Assembly (NCBI RefSeq): GCF_023476645.1
Contig: NZ_JAMCOJ010000012.1
Coordinates: 1 to 64,000 of the forward strand
Direction: 5' to 3'
Origin: Cellulophaga sp. 20_2_10
GTDB lineage: Bacteria > Bacteroidota > Bacteroidia > Flavobacteriales > Flavobacteriaceae
DNA length: 64,000 bases
Positions 26,354 to 34,483 of the stretch are shown one piece after another; position 1 is the stretch's first letter, and each line of letters begins with the position of its first letter. The notes beneath the pieces are model-generated. The model saw nothing but the letters and a program-made list of their open reading frames with translations, ran no database searches and was not told where the DNA came from. The position numbers were made by a program, and so were the translations under genes.

Positions 26354-26374
26354 TATATAAAGAAACAAATTGTC

Positions 26375-27217
26375 TTATTTGTTAATTTGTACTTCGTGTG
26401 GATAAGGAATTTCAATTTTAGCCTTGTCTAATGCTAATTTAGAACCTTCAATAGTTGCAAAATATACATCCCAATAATCTTCTGGCTTACAAAACGGACG
26501 CACTGCTAAATTTACAGAGCTATCTGCTAATGCCTCTACGTTTACAGATGGTGCAGGATCTTTTAAAACCTTAGGGTTAGCTACAAGCATTTCTAAAAGC
26601 ACTTCTTTAGCTTTCTTCATATCCTCTCCATAACCAATACCTACAGTGGTATCTACTCTCATTTTACCCTCTGCGGTGTAATTAATAATATTACCATTTG
26701 CCATTGCGCCATTAGGTACTATTGCTAATTTGTTTTGAGGTGTAATTAATTTAGTTGTAAAAATTTCAATTTCTTTTACATTTCCTAAAACACCTTGTGC
26801 CTCTACTAAATCTCCAATTTTGTATGGCTTAAAAATCATAATTAAAACGCCTCCTGCAAAATTCCCTAAAGATCCTTGTAGTGCTAAACCAATTGCTAAA
26901 CCTGCTGCTGCAAGAATAGCTGCAAAACTTGTAGTTTCTACACCAAGTTTTGATATTACCATAATGATTAAAAAGATTTTTAATCCCCATGATAAAAGAT
27001 TTAATAAAAATCGTTGTAATGATTCGTCGTAATTTCCTTTACTTAATACTTTTCGGGCAGCACCAGCAAGCTTTTTTATAACCCATGAACCAATCAAGTA
27101 AATTGCTATAGCTCCTAAAATTTTGGGACCATAATCTGTTACAAAATCAATTCCTTTAGTCATCCATAGACCAGCCGTGCCCGCAGTCTCCTCAATAATT
27201 TCTGCACTTTCTTGCAT
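26375..27217 (-). CDS. Small-conductance mechanosensitive channel (MscS family)
   Basis: A 280-aa membrane protein with three transmembrane helices (about 32-50, 72-92, 95-125). The pore-lining helix carries the Gly/Ala pattern AILAAAGLAIGLALQGSLGNFAGG. The cytoplasmic beta and alpha/beta vestibule domains follow (PYKIGDLVEAQG, VPNGAMANGNIINYT, EIPYPHEVQI). It is close to E. coli MscS in length (286 aa). It releases solutes on hypo-osmotic shock. It is a single gene; its neighbours are unrelated. Confidence 0.95.
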   Translation of the reverse strand: MQESAEIIEETAGTAGLWMTKGIDFVTDYGPKILGAIAIYLIGSWVIKKLAGAARKVLSKGNYDESLQRFLLNLLSWGLKIFLIIMVISKLGVETTSFAAILAAAGLAIGLALQGSLGNFAGGVLIMIFKPYKIGDLVEAQGVLGNVKEIEIFTTKLITPQNKLAIVPNGAMANGNIINYTAEGKMRVDTTVGIGYGEDMKKAKEVLLEMLVANPKVLKDPAPSVNVEALADSSVNLAVRPFCKPEDYWDVYFATIEGSKLALDKAKIEIPYPHEVQINK

Positions 27218-27324
27218 AATTGTTAATGTTTAAATAGTTAATGTTGGGTACAAGATATAAAATGTATCTAACATAAAAATAAATCTAGATTAACAATTGT
27301 TAACATTTTAGCATTTAACACCAA

Positions 27325-27357
27325 AAAACCCTGCTTAGCTATGTTAAACAGGGTTTT
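27325..27357 (-). terminator. Terminator of the sigma/DUF4252 operon
   Basis: Stem AAAACCCTG / CAGGGTTTT with a 15-base loop and a T run on the minus strand. Confidence 0.8.
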
Positions 27358-27374
27358 ATAACAAAATAAAAATA

Positions 27375-27920
27375 TTACTTTCCAAAAATATTTCCTAGAC
27401 CTTTAAAATCATCTTCATTTATGTCTGACTTTTCCATAGCGGAAATAAATTTTCCTAAGTAAGCAGGATTCATATTATCGCCAACCACGCGGATTAGAGC
27501 AAAACCTTTATCATCTTTATAGCCATAAACAATAACCTCGTCTATTGCATCTTCTTCTCCTGTAAACTTAACTACGCCCTTTGCCATTTTAGAGTTAATT
27601 TTCATTAACTGAGTGTATTTTTTATCACCCAAAATAGCATTTACTTTTGTTTTTTCTACTTTATAAGAAGCTACATTATCTGTAGTCTTATTAAATGCTA
27701 AAACATTCACTTTCTTTATTGACTCTACTGCTTTTTTCTCTTCTGGAGATAAATTTGCCGTTGCTATATTTAAGATACTCGTAGGAATATCAAAAGATAA
27801 AAAATTCTCGTTTTCATTACTATCTACGTAATACTCTTGTAAACTTTGATTAGAAGAACAAGAGCCTAATGTAACCAACAAAATTAATGCTGCTGCTATG
27901 TGTTTTATACTGTTTTTCAT
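27375..27920 (-). CDS. DUF4252 lipoprotein
   Basis: A 181-aa protein with a lipoprotein signal peptide (IAAALILLVTLGSC, Cys21). The DUF4252 domain follows (VESIKKVNVLAFNKTT, YTQLMKINSK, DEVIVYGYKDDKGFALIRVV, DDFKGLGNIF). The function of DUF4252 is unknown. It is the last gene of an operon sigma, anti-sigma-like, DUF4252, DUF4252, an order seen repeatedly in Bacteroidota, so it is probably a target or sensor of the sigma system at the envelope. Confidence 0.88.
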   Translation of the reverse strand: MKNSIKHIAAALILLVTLGSCSSNQSLQEYYVDSNENENFLSFDIPTSILNIATANLSPEEKKAVESIKKVNVLAFNKTTDNVASYKVEKTKVNAILGDKKYTQLMKINSKMAKGVVKFTGEEDAIDEVIVYGYKDDKGFALIRVVGDNMNPAYLGKFISAMEKSDINEDDFKGLGNIFGK

Positions 27921-27941
27921 ATTGATGTATGTTAATTATGA

Positions 27942-27978
27942 AAACTAACAAGGCTAACTTTTCTAACCTTGTTAGTTT
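27942..27978 (-). promoter_or_regulatory. Strong intra-operon hairpin between the two DUF4252 genes
   Basis: A 12-bp stem AAACTAACAAGG / CCTTGTTAGTTT. On the minus strand only four T follow it, so it may attenuate, or protect the upstream message, rather than fully terminate. Confidence 0.6.
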
Positions 27979-27988
27979 GTGAATATTA

Positions 27989-28522
27989 TTATTTTTTAAC
28001 TTCCTTTAATTGCTCTGGTAAACCCATTTTACTTGTTAATGAACCTATTTTATTTAAATCTATATCTCCCGTAATAGATACTAAAACTGTTTCTACCTTA
28101 CGACCATCAACTTTTGCATTTTGTATATCACTAACAAACATTAAAAGTTCACTCACGTGATCTTCATCTTTACCGCTTTTTATGTAAAATTTAATATTAG
28201 CCTCTTTATCTTTTACACGCATAAGCTCTTCTAAAGAAGCTGTTTTTAAGTAAGATTTCATTGTGGTAAGCATATCTGTTCCTATTTTACTATCCTCTGT
28301 AATAAAAACTTTTAGGCTACTAATACTCTTAGCTATATCTATATACTCTTGATTTTCTTTATCATTAACATCTACATCTATCTTTGTTAATAGATTAAAC
28401 ATACTTTTATTTACGATAAGAGATGATACGTTATCTAAATCCTCGAACTTGTCAAAAATTGACTGTGAAAATCCTGTAAATGGTAATGCAGTTAATACTG
28501 CTATGATTAATAATTTTTTCAT
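27989..28522 (-). CDS. DUF4252 secreted protein
   Basis: A 177-aa protein with a cleavable signal peptide (MKKLLIIAVLTALPFTGFSQ) and the DUF4252 pattern (VSSLIVNKSMFNLLTKI, SSLKVFITEDS, LMRVKDKEANIKFYIKSGK, VSELLMFVSDI, VLVSITGDIDLNKIGSLT). It is paralogous to the next gene but without a lipobox, so it is probably periplasmic. It follows the anti-sigma-like gene by nine bases in the same operon. Confidence 0.88.
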   Translation of the reverse strand: MKKLLIIAVLTALPFTGFSQSIFDKFEDLDNVSSLIVNKSMFNLLTKIDVDVNDKENQEYIDIAKSISSLKVFITEDSKIGTDMLTTMKSYLKTASLEELMRVKDKEANIKFYIKSGKDEDHVSELLMFVSDIQNAKVDGRKVETVLVSITGDIDLNKIGSLTSKMGLPEQLKEVKK

Positions 28523-28531
28523 AATTTAATT

Positions 28532-28951
28532 TTAATTTGTTTTGTAAATCTTGTTTTTTGCTTCTTCAAATTTATTAAGGTAAACCAGTTTTTCGGTGCC
28601 TTTGTTTAAGTTTTGAGCTATAAGACTAAATGCTTTTTTTGTTTGTTGTAAAACATACTCTGCCTCTTTTTGCTCTCGGTAATCATTACCGTAATAAATA
28701 CCAAATACTAAAACTGCTACTGCTGCTACGGATAACCATTTATAATTTCTTTTTCTAGGTTTTAATGGCACCTGCTTGGTAAATGTTTCTTCTTTAGCTA
28801 CAGAAAAGTATGTAAACATTGCTGTGTACTCTTTTAAATGCGGAGCAACATCACCCTTTAAAAAATAGGCTTTTAATGCTTCTTCTTCGGCAACCGTTGT
28901 GGTAGCTTCTAAATACTTTTCTATTAATTTTTCTATATTATGCAATTCCAT
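28532..28951 (-). CDS. Probable anti-sigma-like membrane protein
   Basis: 139 aa from the ATG at 28951 (MELHNIEKLIEKYLEATTT); an in-frame TTG five codons upstream is the alternative. The cytoplasmic N-terminal part has the short helical layout of ECF anti-sigma domains (YLEATTTVAEEEALKAYFL). One transmembrane helix (about 75-92, WLSVAAVAVLVFGIYYG) and a short outer helical region follow. It overlaps the sigma gene by 14 bases, as co-regulated sigma/anti-sigma pairs do. No zinc-binding HxxxC motif is present, so the assignment rests on layout and context. Confidence 0.7.
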   Translation of the reverse strand: MELHNIEKLIEKYLEATTTVAEEEALKAYFLKGDVAPHLKEYTAMFTYFSVAKEETFTKQVPLKPRKRNYKWLSVAAVAVLVFGIYYGNDYREQKEAEYVLQQTKKAFSLIAQNLNKGTEKLVYLNKFEEAKNKIYKTN

Positions 28952-29447
28952 AATTATGCTTTTCAATTAATTTTTCTCTCACTGTTTTTCTTGCTCTAGA
29001 CAATGCCACTCTAACCGCTGCAGGTGTCATCTCTAGTAATTTACCAATCTCATCAAAACTATATTGCTCTACATCTCGCAATTGCAATGCCATTTTTTGC
29101 TGTTCTGGTAAACTCTCCATTATTTTTTCTACCCAGTTTACACTGTCTTGTGCTTCTACTTGGCGTTGTAAAGAAGCACTCCCGTCTGTGTAATTACTAT
29201 GTACCAACTTTAAATTACTTGCTTGTTTAGATTTTAACCTGTCTAAACAAAAGTTCTTTGTCATTGTCATGGCAAAGGCTTCTACACTTGCATACTGTTT
29301 CATCCGGTCGTTTTTAGACCATAATTTTAGCAGTATCTCTTGGGTGGCATCTTCTGCTTCCTCTGTAGAAACAAGCAATCTCTTAGCTAACCTAAAGAGC
29401 TTGTCTTTAAAAGGCATTACTACATTTAGAAATTCTGTTTGTTTCAT
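28938..29447 (-). CDS. ECF-type RNA polymerase sigma factor
   Basis: 169 aa from the ATG at 29447 (MKQTEFLNVVMPFKDKLFRL); the in-frame GTG upstream is less likely. Region 2 is at about 15-80 (LLVSTEEAEDATQEILLKLW) and region 4 at about 105-160 (SLPEQQKMALQLRDVEQYSF, IGKLLEMTPAAVRVALSRAR). It directs RNA polymerase to a small set of envelope genes, probably including its own operon. The next gene, overlapping by 14 bases, is the likely anti-sigma factor. Confidence 0.9.
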   Translation of the reverse strand: MKQTEFLNVVMPFKDKLFRLAKRLLVSTEEAEDATQEILLKLWSKNDRMKQYASVEAFAMTMTKNFCLDRLKSKQASNLKLVHSNYTDGSASLQRQVEAQDSVNWVEKIMESLPEQQKMALQLRDVEQYSFDEIGKLLEMTPAAVRVALSRARKTVREKLIEKHNYGIA

Positions 29448-29677
29448 TTTTAGTTTGGTTGTTGCTACAAACACTAGTACTAATGTCTATATAAGGAAGA
29501 CGATGGATAACAGTTTTTGTTACAAAAAAGTTTTTTTTTATAAAAGATGTCAGTAATTTACAGCATTGTAAACCGACACACTATATATAACGTATATCTA
29601 CTATACCTAATATATATGTAAAATTATGGAACAATAATTGAGACTAACATTGTTCTTACACTAAATAAATAACTATT

Positions 29678-31201
29678 ATGAAAAAAACAGTATTTCTATT
29701 ATCTGGGTTGATATTATTCTTATCTGCCTGTGATAAAAATGATGACGACGGAGGAGATGTTAAAACAGGAGAGATAAAATTAAACAACGAAATAAACGAG
29801 TTTATCTGGAAAGGACTTAACCATTGGTACTATTGGCAACCAAATGTTAGTGCATTAGCAGATACAAAAGATGATGACCAAGATGCGTTTTATACATATT
29901 TAAATGGTTATAGTGGTCCTGAGGAATTGTTTGATGCTTTAAAATATACAGAAAAAGATGATTTCTCTTGGTTTATTGATGATGTAGATGAGCAATTAGC
30001 AAGTTTTAATGGTATTAGCACAACTTACGGTATTACTAGAGGGCCTCTAGTACAAGTTAGTGGCACTAATAACGTAGTACAAGTTATAGGTTCTGTTGCT
30101 GCAGGTTCTCCTGCTGAAGCTGCTGGATTAAAAAGAGGTGATATTATTTCTAAAGTTGATGGAGAAATAATGACTGTTGATAATTATATTATTATCAACA
30201 AACTATACACTCAAGAAAGTGTAACATTAGGTTTAGCCACTGTTTCTGAGACTGATGCATTAACACAAACTGAAGAAAAATCAATTACTGCTGCAACTTT
30301 ATCTATAAATCCTGTATTACATACAAGTGTGATAGAAGAAGGCGGACGTAAAATTGGCTACCTTGTTTACGAAGGTTTCCGTGGTACGTACAACGGAGAA
30401 TTAAACGATGCTTTTGGAGAATTAAAAGCAGCTGGAGTAAATGAACTTATTTTAGATTTTAGATACAATGGTGGTGGTTCTGTATTAACATCTGCGTTAT
30501 TAGCAAGTATGATTTACGGTGAAGCTACAGCTGAAACAAATAGCACTAATGGTGAAATTTTTGCAGAATTAAAATACAACGCAAAAAGAGATGCTGCTAA
30601 TAGTAGTACATACCCATTTTTTCAAGATGTTTTCTTGTACGATAAAATTTCTGGAGATTATACAGGAGCTACTGATATGAATAGATTAACGGGAATTACA
30701 AGACTTTATGTTTTAGGTACAGAGAGAACAGCTTCTGCTAGTGAAATGATTATAAACGGCCTTAGGCCTTATATCCCAGTTACAGTTATTGGTGAAAAAA
30801 CTACAGGTAAAAATGAAGGTTCTACCACTATTGTAGATGCTCCTAAAGGAAGTAGAGATGAACCTTATACTGATACAGACAACAGAAGCACAAAACATAC
30901 TATAGGCATGCAGCCAATTGTTTTTCAAATTTTTAACAAAGAAGGAAATAACGATTATGGCGATGGTTTTGTACCAAAAATAGAAGTTATAGAATACCAA
31001 TATTACAAAAACATTAAACCTTACGGTGATACTACTGACCCTTTATTACGTGTTGCATTAGATGATATGCTTGGTACTGCTGCTAAATTTGATTTACAGA
31101 AAGATACAAACGCAGCTAAAGTTACAAAAGGTGTAAAATACCCTAAGTTTAGCTCAGAAATGTATATTATGCCAAATGATATTAAACCTACTAGTAAGTA
31201 A
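29678..31201 (+). CDS. S41-family (C-terminal processing) peptidase lipoprotein with PDZ domain
   Basis: A 507-aa protein with a lipobox signal (LILFLSAC, Cys18) followed by Asp-rich DKNDDDGGD, a surface-export-like acidic stretch in Bacteroidota lipoproteins. A PDZ domain lies at about 125-180 (AAGSPAEAAGLKRGDIISKV). The S41 core follows with the catalytic serine in TERTASASEMIIN and lysine in VIGEKTTGKNEGS. It would cut exported proteins near their C-termini on the periplasmic or outer surface. It is divergent from the sigma operon and monocistronic. Confidence 0.92.
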   Translation: MKKTVFLLSGLILFLSACDKNDDDGGDVKTGEIKLNNEINEFIWKGLNHWYYWQPNVSALADTKDDDQDAFYTYLNGYSGPEELFDALKYTEKDDFSWFIDDVDEQLASFNGISTTYGITRGPLVQVSGTNNVVQVIGSVAAGSPAEAAGLKRGDIISKVDGEIMTVDNYIIINKLYTQESVTLGLATVSETDALTQTEEKSITAATLSINPVLHTSVIEEGGRKIGYLVYEGFRGTYNGELNDAFGELKAAGVNELILDFRYNGGGSVLTSALLASMIYGEATAETNSTNGEIFAELKYNAKRDAANSSTYPFFQDVFLYDKISGDYTGATDMNRLTGITRLYVLGTERTASASEMIINGLRPYIPVTVIGEKTTGKNEGSTTIVDAPKGSRDEPYTDTDNRSTKHTIGMQPIVFQIFNKEGNNDYGDGFVPKIEVIEYQYYKNIKPYGDTTDPLLRVALDDMLGTAAKFDLQKDTNAAKVTKGVKYPKFSSEMYIMPNDIKPTSK

Positions 31202-31225
31202 TATTTTACTTAAAGGCTAGAAAAC

Positions 31226-31257
31226 AAAAAGGCTCACTAAATAGTGAGCCTTTTTTT
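31226..31257. terminator. Bidirectional terminator between the S41 peptidase and the B12 locus
   Basis: Stem AAAAAGGCTCACTA / TAGTGAGCCTTTTT serving convergent genes. Confidence 0.9.
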
Positions 31258-31276
31258 ATGGGTAATTGTGAGGTTC

Positions 31277-32332
31277 TTAGTTAAAATAAACTCCGCCTGG
31301 TATAAGACCAACATCAAAAGTTTGCTCTAATTGTTTTGTTTCTAAATCGTATATAGATATAGATCCATTACTTGCATAATCTTTAGCGTCTGTTACATAC
31401 ATTTTATCGTCGTGTATAGTCATATTATAATAACTAATACTTTCTATATATGCTGCAGTAGGTAATTCTGTGTCTTCAATATCCATTTTGTAGATATTAC
31501 CTCCAAGGCCATAATAAAATTCATCATCATCTAAACCTAAAGAACCTGGATGCTCAGTAGCACCAAATGTATAATTAACGATATCACTATAATCTCTTGT
31601 ATTAATTTTAGATAAAACACCTCCTGTTTCATCTTTAGTAAAACTAGGTTTTCCACTAGCTAATACCCATAAGTAACCATCTTCTATTTGCATAGAATTA
31701 GGCACATCACCAACTTCTATAGTGTTAGATAGTTCATTTGTAATAGTATTAATTACAGAAACTTTATTATTAGTACCATAAGCACCAGAATGCGCTACAT
31801 ATAAAACATTATTTTTACCTAATAATTTTTCTGGACCTAAAACTACAGGAATAGTACCTTCTATTGCAAAACTACTTAAGTTAATAATTGCAATATAATC
31901 ATCATTTTCATCTGCAGTATCTCCCCAGTTACTTACATAGCCTTTTCCGTTAGAAACAGCAAAATAACGTGGATTATTAAGTCCTGTTGTAATTTCCCCT
32001 AATTTTTCAAACGTATTTCTGTTTACAATTGAAATTTTATTAGAAACATTTGCTATAATATATGCTTCATCATCATTAAAACCTATAGATTGTACTATTG
32101 TACCTAAATCTTCATTATTAACTTTCTTATATACCTCTGACTCCATAGTAGAGTAGTCATCAGAAATATAGTTGATAGTTCCTGTTCCGCCAGAGAAAGC
32201 GCCTTCGTTTGTTATTAAAATTCCGTTATCATATGCACCTTTTGGCAGGTCTACTGAATTATCATCGCTCTCACAAGAAATAATTAAAAATCCTAAAGCG
32301 AGTATTCCTGCTATTTTACCTTTCATTTTCAT
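31277..32332 (-). CDS. Beta-propeller surface lipoprotein, BtuG-like (DUF5074/YncE type)
   Basis: A 351-aa lipoprotein (GILALGFLIISC, Cys20, then the acidic ESDD). The body is a run of propeller blades of YncE/DUF5074 type (ILITNEGAFSGGTGTINYIS, SIVNRNTFEKLGEITTGLNN, VLYVAHSGAYGTNNKVSVIN, GDVPNSMQIEDGYLWVLASG, ending DVGLIPGGVYF). It begins four bases after the TonB-dependent receptor and shares its cobalamin riboswitch. In Bacteroides, BtuG is a surface propeller lipoprotein paired with BtuB that captures B12 with very high affinity. I infer the same role here from architecture and context, not from residue-level similarity. Confidence 0.8.
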   Translation of the reverse strand: MKMKGKIAGILALGFLIISCESDDNSVDLPKGAYDNGILITNEGAFSGGTGTINYISDDYSTMESEVYKKVNNEDLGTIVQSIGFNDDEAYIIANVSNKISIVNRNTFEKLGEITTGLNNPRYFAVSNGKGYVSNWGDTADENDDYIAIINLSSFAIEGTIPVVLGPEKLLGKNNVLYVAHSGAYGTNNKVSVINTITNELSNTIEVGDVPNSMQIEDGYLWVLASGKPSFTKDETGGVLSKINTRDYSDIVNYTFGATEHPGSLGLDDDEFYYGLGGNIYKMDIEDTELPTAAYIESISYYNMTIHDDKMYVTDAKDYASNGSISIYDLETKQLEQTFDVGLIPGGVYFN

Positions 32333-32336
32333 AGTA

Positions 32337-34172
32337 TTAAAATTTAGTTGTTAGTTGAACCATTATGTTTCTATTAGGCATAGGTCTAAATGCCGTGTTC
32401 TGATATTCTTTATTAAATAAGTTATTAATTCTTAATCCCAGAGAAGTTGTGTTTTTAGCTGTTTTTACAACATCATAACTCATTCCTAAATTTGCAACGG
32501 TATACCCAGGTAACTCGCTGCTATTATCTGTAGTTGTGTACACCAAATCGTTTCTTAATAATTGTATGTAAGCTTCAGCTTTTTTATAACTAAATGCTAG
32601 GTTAGATGTTATCTTGTGTAAAGGAACATACATTAATTGCTTGTCGTTACTATCGTCTATAGATTTTGTATATGCGTAATTAGTTAACCATACCAATTTA
32701 CTTTGCCCTAGGTGCTTTGTTACAGCTGCTTCTGCTTCTGCTCCATACTGTGTAACATCTTTTACGTTAACAGGTATCCAACCTTCTCCTGCAATAGGTC
32801 TCCATTGTATCATTTCAGATAGTTTTGTGTAATAGCCTATGACATTAAAACGAACATTTTTTAAATTAAAATAATTGCCAACTTCTACTTGTTTAGATGT
32901 TTCCGGTACTAAATCCTTATTACCTGCTCCTACCCAATACGTGTCGTTAAAAGTGGGAATTCTATAATTTTTAGAGGCGCTTAATGTTACATTATATAAT
33001 TTAGATATATTATACGCTCCGCTAAAAACAAACAAAAACGGACTAGAAAAATCACTTGTATAATCTTTTCTAACATTAAAACTATATTTTAATTTGTTTG
33101 TTAGTTTATGTTGCATTAAAATAGATACTGATGTAATGTTTCTATTAGATTCTTCTATATTTCTACCAATTACATCTGTGTAATTATTATCTATAATTGC
33201 ATTTAAAACTACATTAGAAAAAGTGTATTTATAATCATAATTAAACAAATAAGAATTAGCATAACCAAATGCATATTCTGGTCTATCTTTATTTGCATAA
33301 TACTTATATCTTTCATACAAATGTGCCACCTTTAAACGGCTAATTTTTTTATCGTTAAAATTACTCCACTCCAACATTGTTCTAACATTGGTGTTTTTAT
33401 AATTCTCGTTAGAATTTGCTAATAACGTTCCTGAAAAATCTCTAGAACCCAAATACGTGTTTTGGTATAGTTTTAAAATATTGTTATCTGAAATTAAATA
33501 CCCTAGACTAAGATCTACGTTTCCGTTTTCATAAGCTCCATTTTCATTTTTTTGGTCTGTTCCCAAGTATTTATAATCATTATTAGATGAGTTATAATTT
33601 AAACCAAGATTAAGTGACAACTTTTTAGAACCTAAAGAAAGTTTATAGTTTGTGCTTTGCGTATCAAAACTACCATAACCTATACGTAGTTCGTTATCTA
33701 AGTGCTCTTTAAAGTTAAAAGAATTATTTAGGTGAATACTACCTCCTATGGCACCACTACCATACTGTACACTACCACCACCACTTTTTACAGTAACATT
33801 ATTGTAATTAGAGGTTACAATGGTATTAAAGTCGGTTTGGCCGTTTAACTGGGAATTTATATTTATTCCGTTCCAAATAACTGCTGTTTGTTGCGCATTT
33901 GTTCCTCTAAAAGATGGCGAAGAAACCATACCATAGCCATTTTCTTTAAAATAAATTGTACTGTTATACCTTAGTAAATCTGTAAAAGAATTGGTCTTGC
34001 TTAAAACGGAATCTGTTAAAACCTGCTTTTTATTACCTACAGAAAACTGAGACAATTTAGCATCCGTTAAAATAACTTCATCTAAAACAACAACACTATC
34101 CTTTTTTTGTGCAAAAGAAAATAAGACTGTGAAAAAACACAATGCAGAAAACAAATATTTTTTATTCATCAT
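32337..34172 (-). CDS. btuB: TonB-dependent outer membrane receptor, BtuB-like
   Basis: A 611-aa protein with a signal peptide (YLFSALCFFTVLFSFAQ). A plug domain follows (about 30-150: LLRYNSTIYFKENGYGMVSS, SFRGTNAQQTAVIWNGIN, VQYGSGAIGGSIHL), then a 22-strand-type beta barrel ending in an aromatic residue (VQLTTKF). The size is that of E. coli BtuB (about 614 aa) rather than the 900-1000 residues of SusC-type receptors. The upstream cobalamin riboswitch fixes the substrate as cobalamin or a related corrinoid. It passes the ligand into the periplasm using TonB energy, for the divergently coded BtuF/BtuC/BtuD. Confidence 0.93.
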   Translation of the reverse strand: MMNKKYLFSALCFFTVLFSFAQKKDSVVVLDEVILTDAKLSQFSVGNKKQVLTDSVLSKTNSFTDLLRYNSTIYFKENGYGMVSSPSFRGTNAQQTAVIWNGININSQLNGQTDFNTIVTSNYNNVTVKSGGGSVQYGSGAIGGSIHLNNSFNFKEHLDNELRIGYGSFDTQSTNYKLSLGSKKLSLNLGLNYNSSNNDYKYLGTDQKNENGAYENGNVDLSLGYLISDNNILKLYQNTYLGSRDFSGTLLANSNENYKNTNVRTMLEWSNFNDKKISRLKVAHLYERYKYYANKDRPEYAFGYANSYLFNYDYKYTFSNVVLNAIIDNNYTDVIGRNIEESNRNITSVSILMQHKLTNKLKYSFNVRKDYTSDFSSPFLFVFSGAYNISKLYNVTLSASKNYRIPTFNDTYWVGAGNKDLVPETSKQVEVGNYFNLKNVRFNVIGYYTKLSEMIQWRPIAGEGWIPVNVKDVTQYGAEAEAAVTKHLGQSKLVWLTNYAYTKSIDDSNDKQLMYVPLHKITSNLAFSYKKAEAYIQLLRNDLVYTTTDNSSELPGYTVANLGMSYDVVKTAKNTTSLGLRINNLFNKEYQNTAFRPMPNRNIMVQLTTKF

Positions 34173-34184
34173 AATAATTTAAAC

Positions 34185-34201
34185 ATCCTTAACCCGAGGA
34201 T
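34185..34201 (-). promoter_or_regulatory. Small hairpin between riboswitch and btuB
   Basis: ATCCT / AGGAT with a seven-base loop, between the aptamer and the ATG. It may belong to the expression platform; the stem is short. Confidence 0.35.
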
Positions 34202-34216
34202 TTTTATATAAACTGG

Positions 34217-34402
34217 TACTAAATATGGCAGGTCTCCTGACTTGCGTCTTTTTGTCTTCCTTCCCGTTACTAGTGAAACAGTGGATTGTAGTTACAAAAA
34301 GCATTTACCCTTGGTAAACTTAGCTTACAGTTGCGGGAACAGTTTTGGATTTTCACCAAATTCCCTTTTAATCTTACTACACTAGGTAGTTAGAACCAAA
34401 AT
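34217..34402 (-). promoter_or_regulatory. Cobalamin (adenosylcobalamin) riboswitch
   Basis: On the minus strand the aptamer has the invariant elements in order: GGTGAAAATCC, a TTCCCGCAACTGTAAGC segment (B12-box type core), ACGGGAAGG, and AGTCAGGAGACCTGCC at the 3' side. The spacing and the paired flanks fit a class I cobalamin riboswitch. High cobalamin would reduce expression of btuB and the propeller gene downstream. The divergent btuF operon does not lie under it. Confidence 0.93.
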
Positions 34403-34408
34403 TCGGCG

Positions 34409-34416
34409 CAAAAGTA
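34409..34416 (-). promoter_or_regulatory. -7 element upstream of the riboswitch
   Basis: TACTTTTG on the minus strand, a few bases before the 5' end of the aptamer. I see no clear TTG at the standard distance. Confidence 0.5.
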
Positions 34417-34457
34417 ATCCTTTTTACTCAATTTTTTCATTCAAATGTAAATTACAC

Positions 34458-34465
34458 TACTTTTG
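34458..34465 (+). promoter_or_regulatory. -7 element of the btuF operon
   Basis: TACTTTTG. A start near 34472 would exclude the in-frame TTG at 34463 and support the ATG at 34484 as the btuF start. Confidence 0.5.
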
Positions 34466-34483
34466 GACTTTAATTCGCCATCA

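Noticed and set aside
34463-34483. TTG start giving seven extra residues on btuF
   Set aside because: It lies inside the -7 promoter element, and the lipoprotein signal begins at the ATG at 34484.
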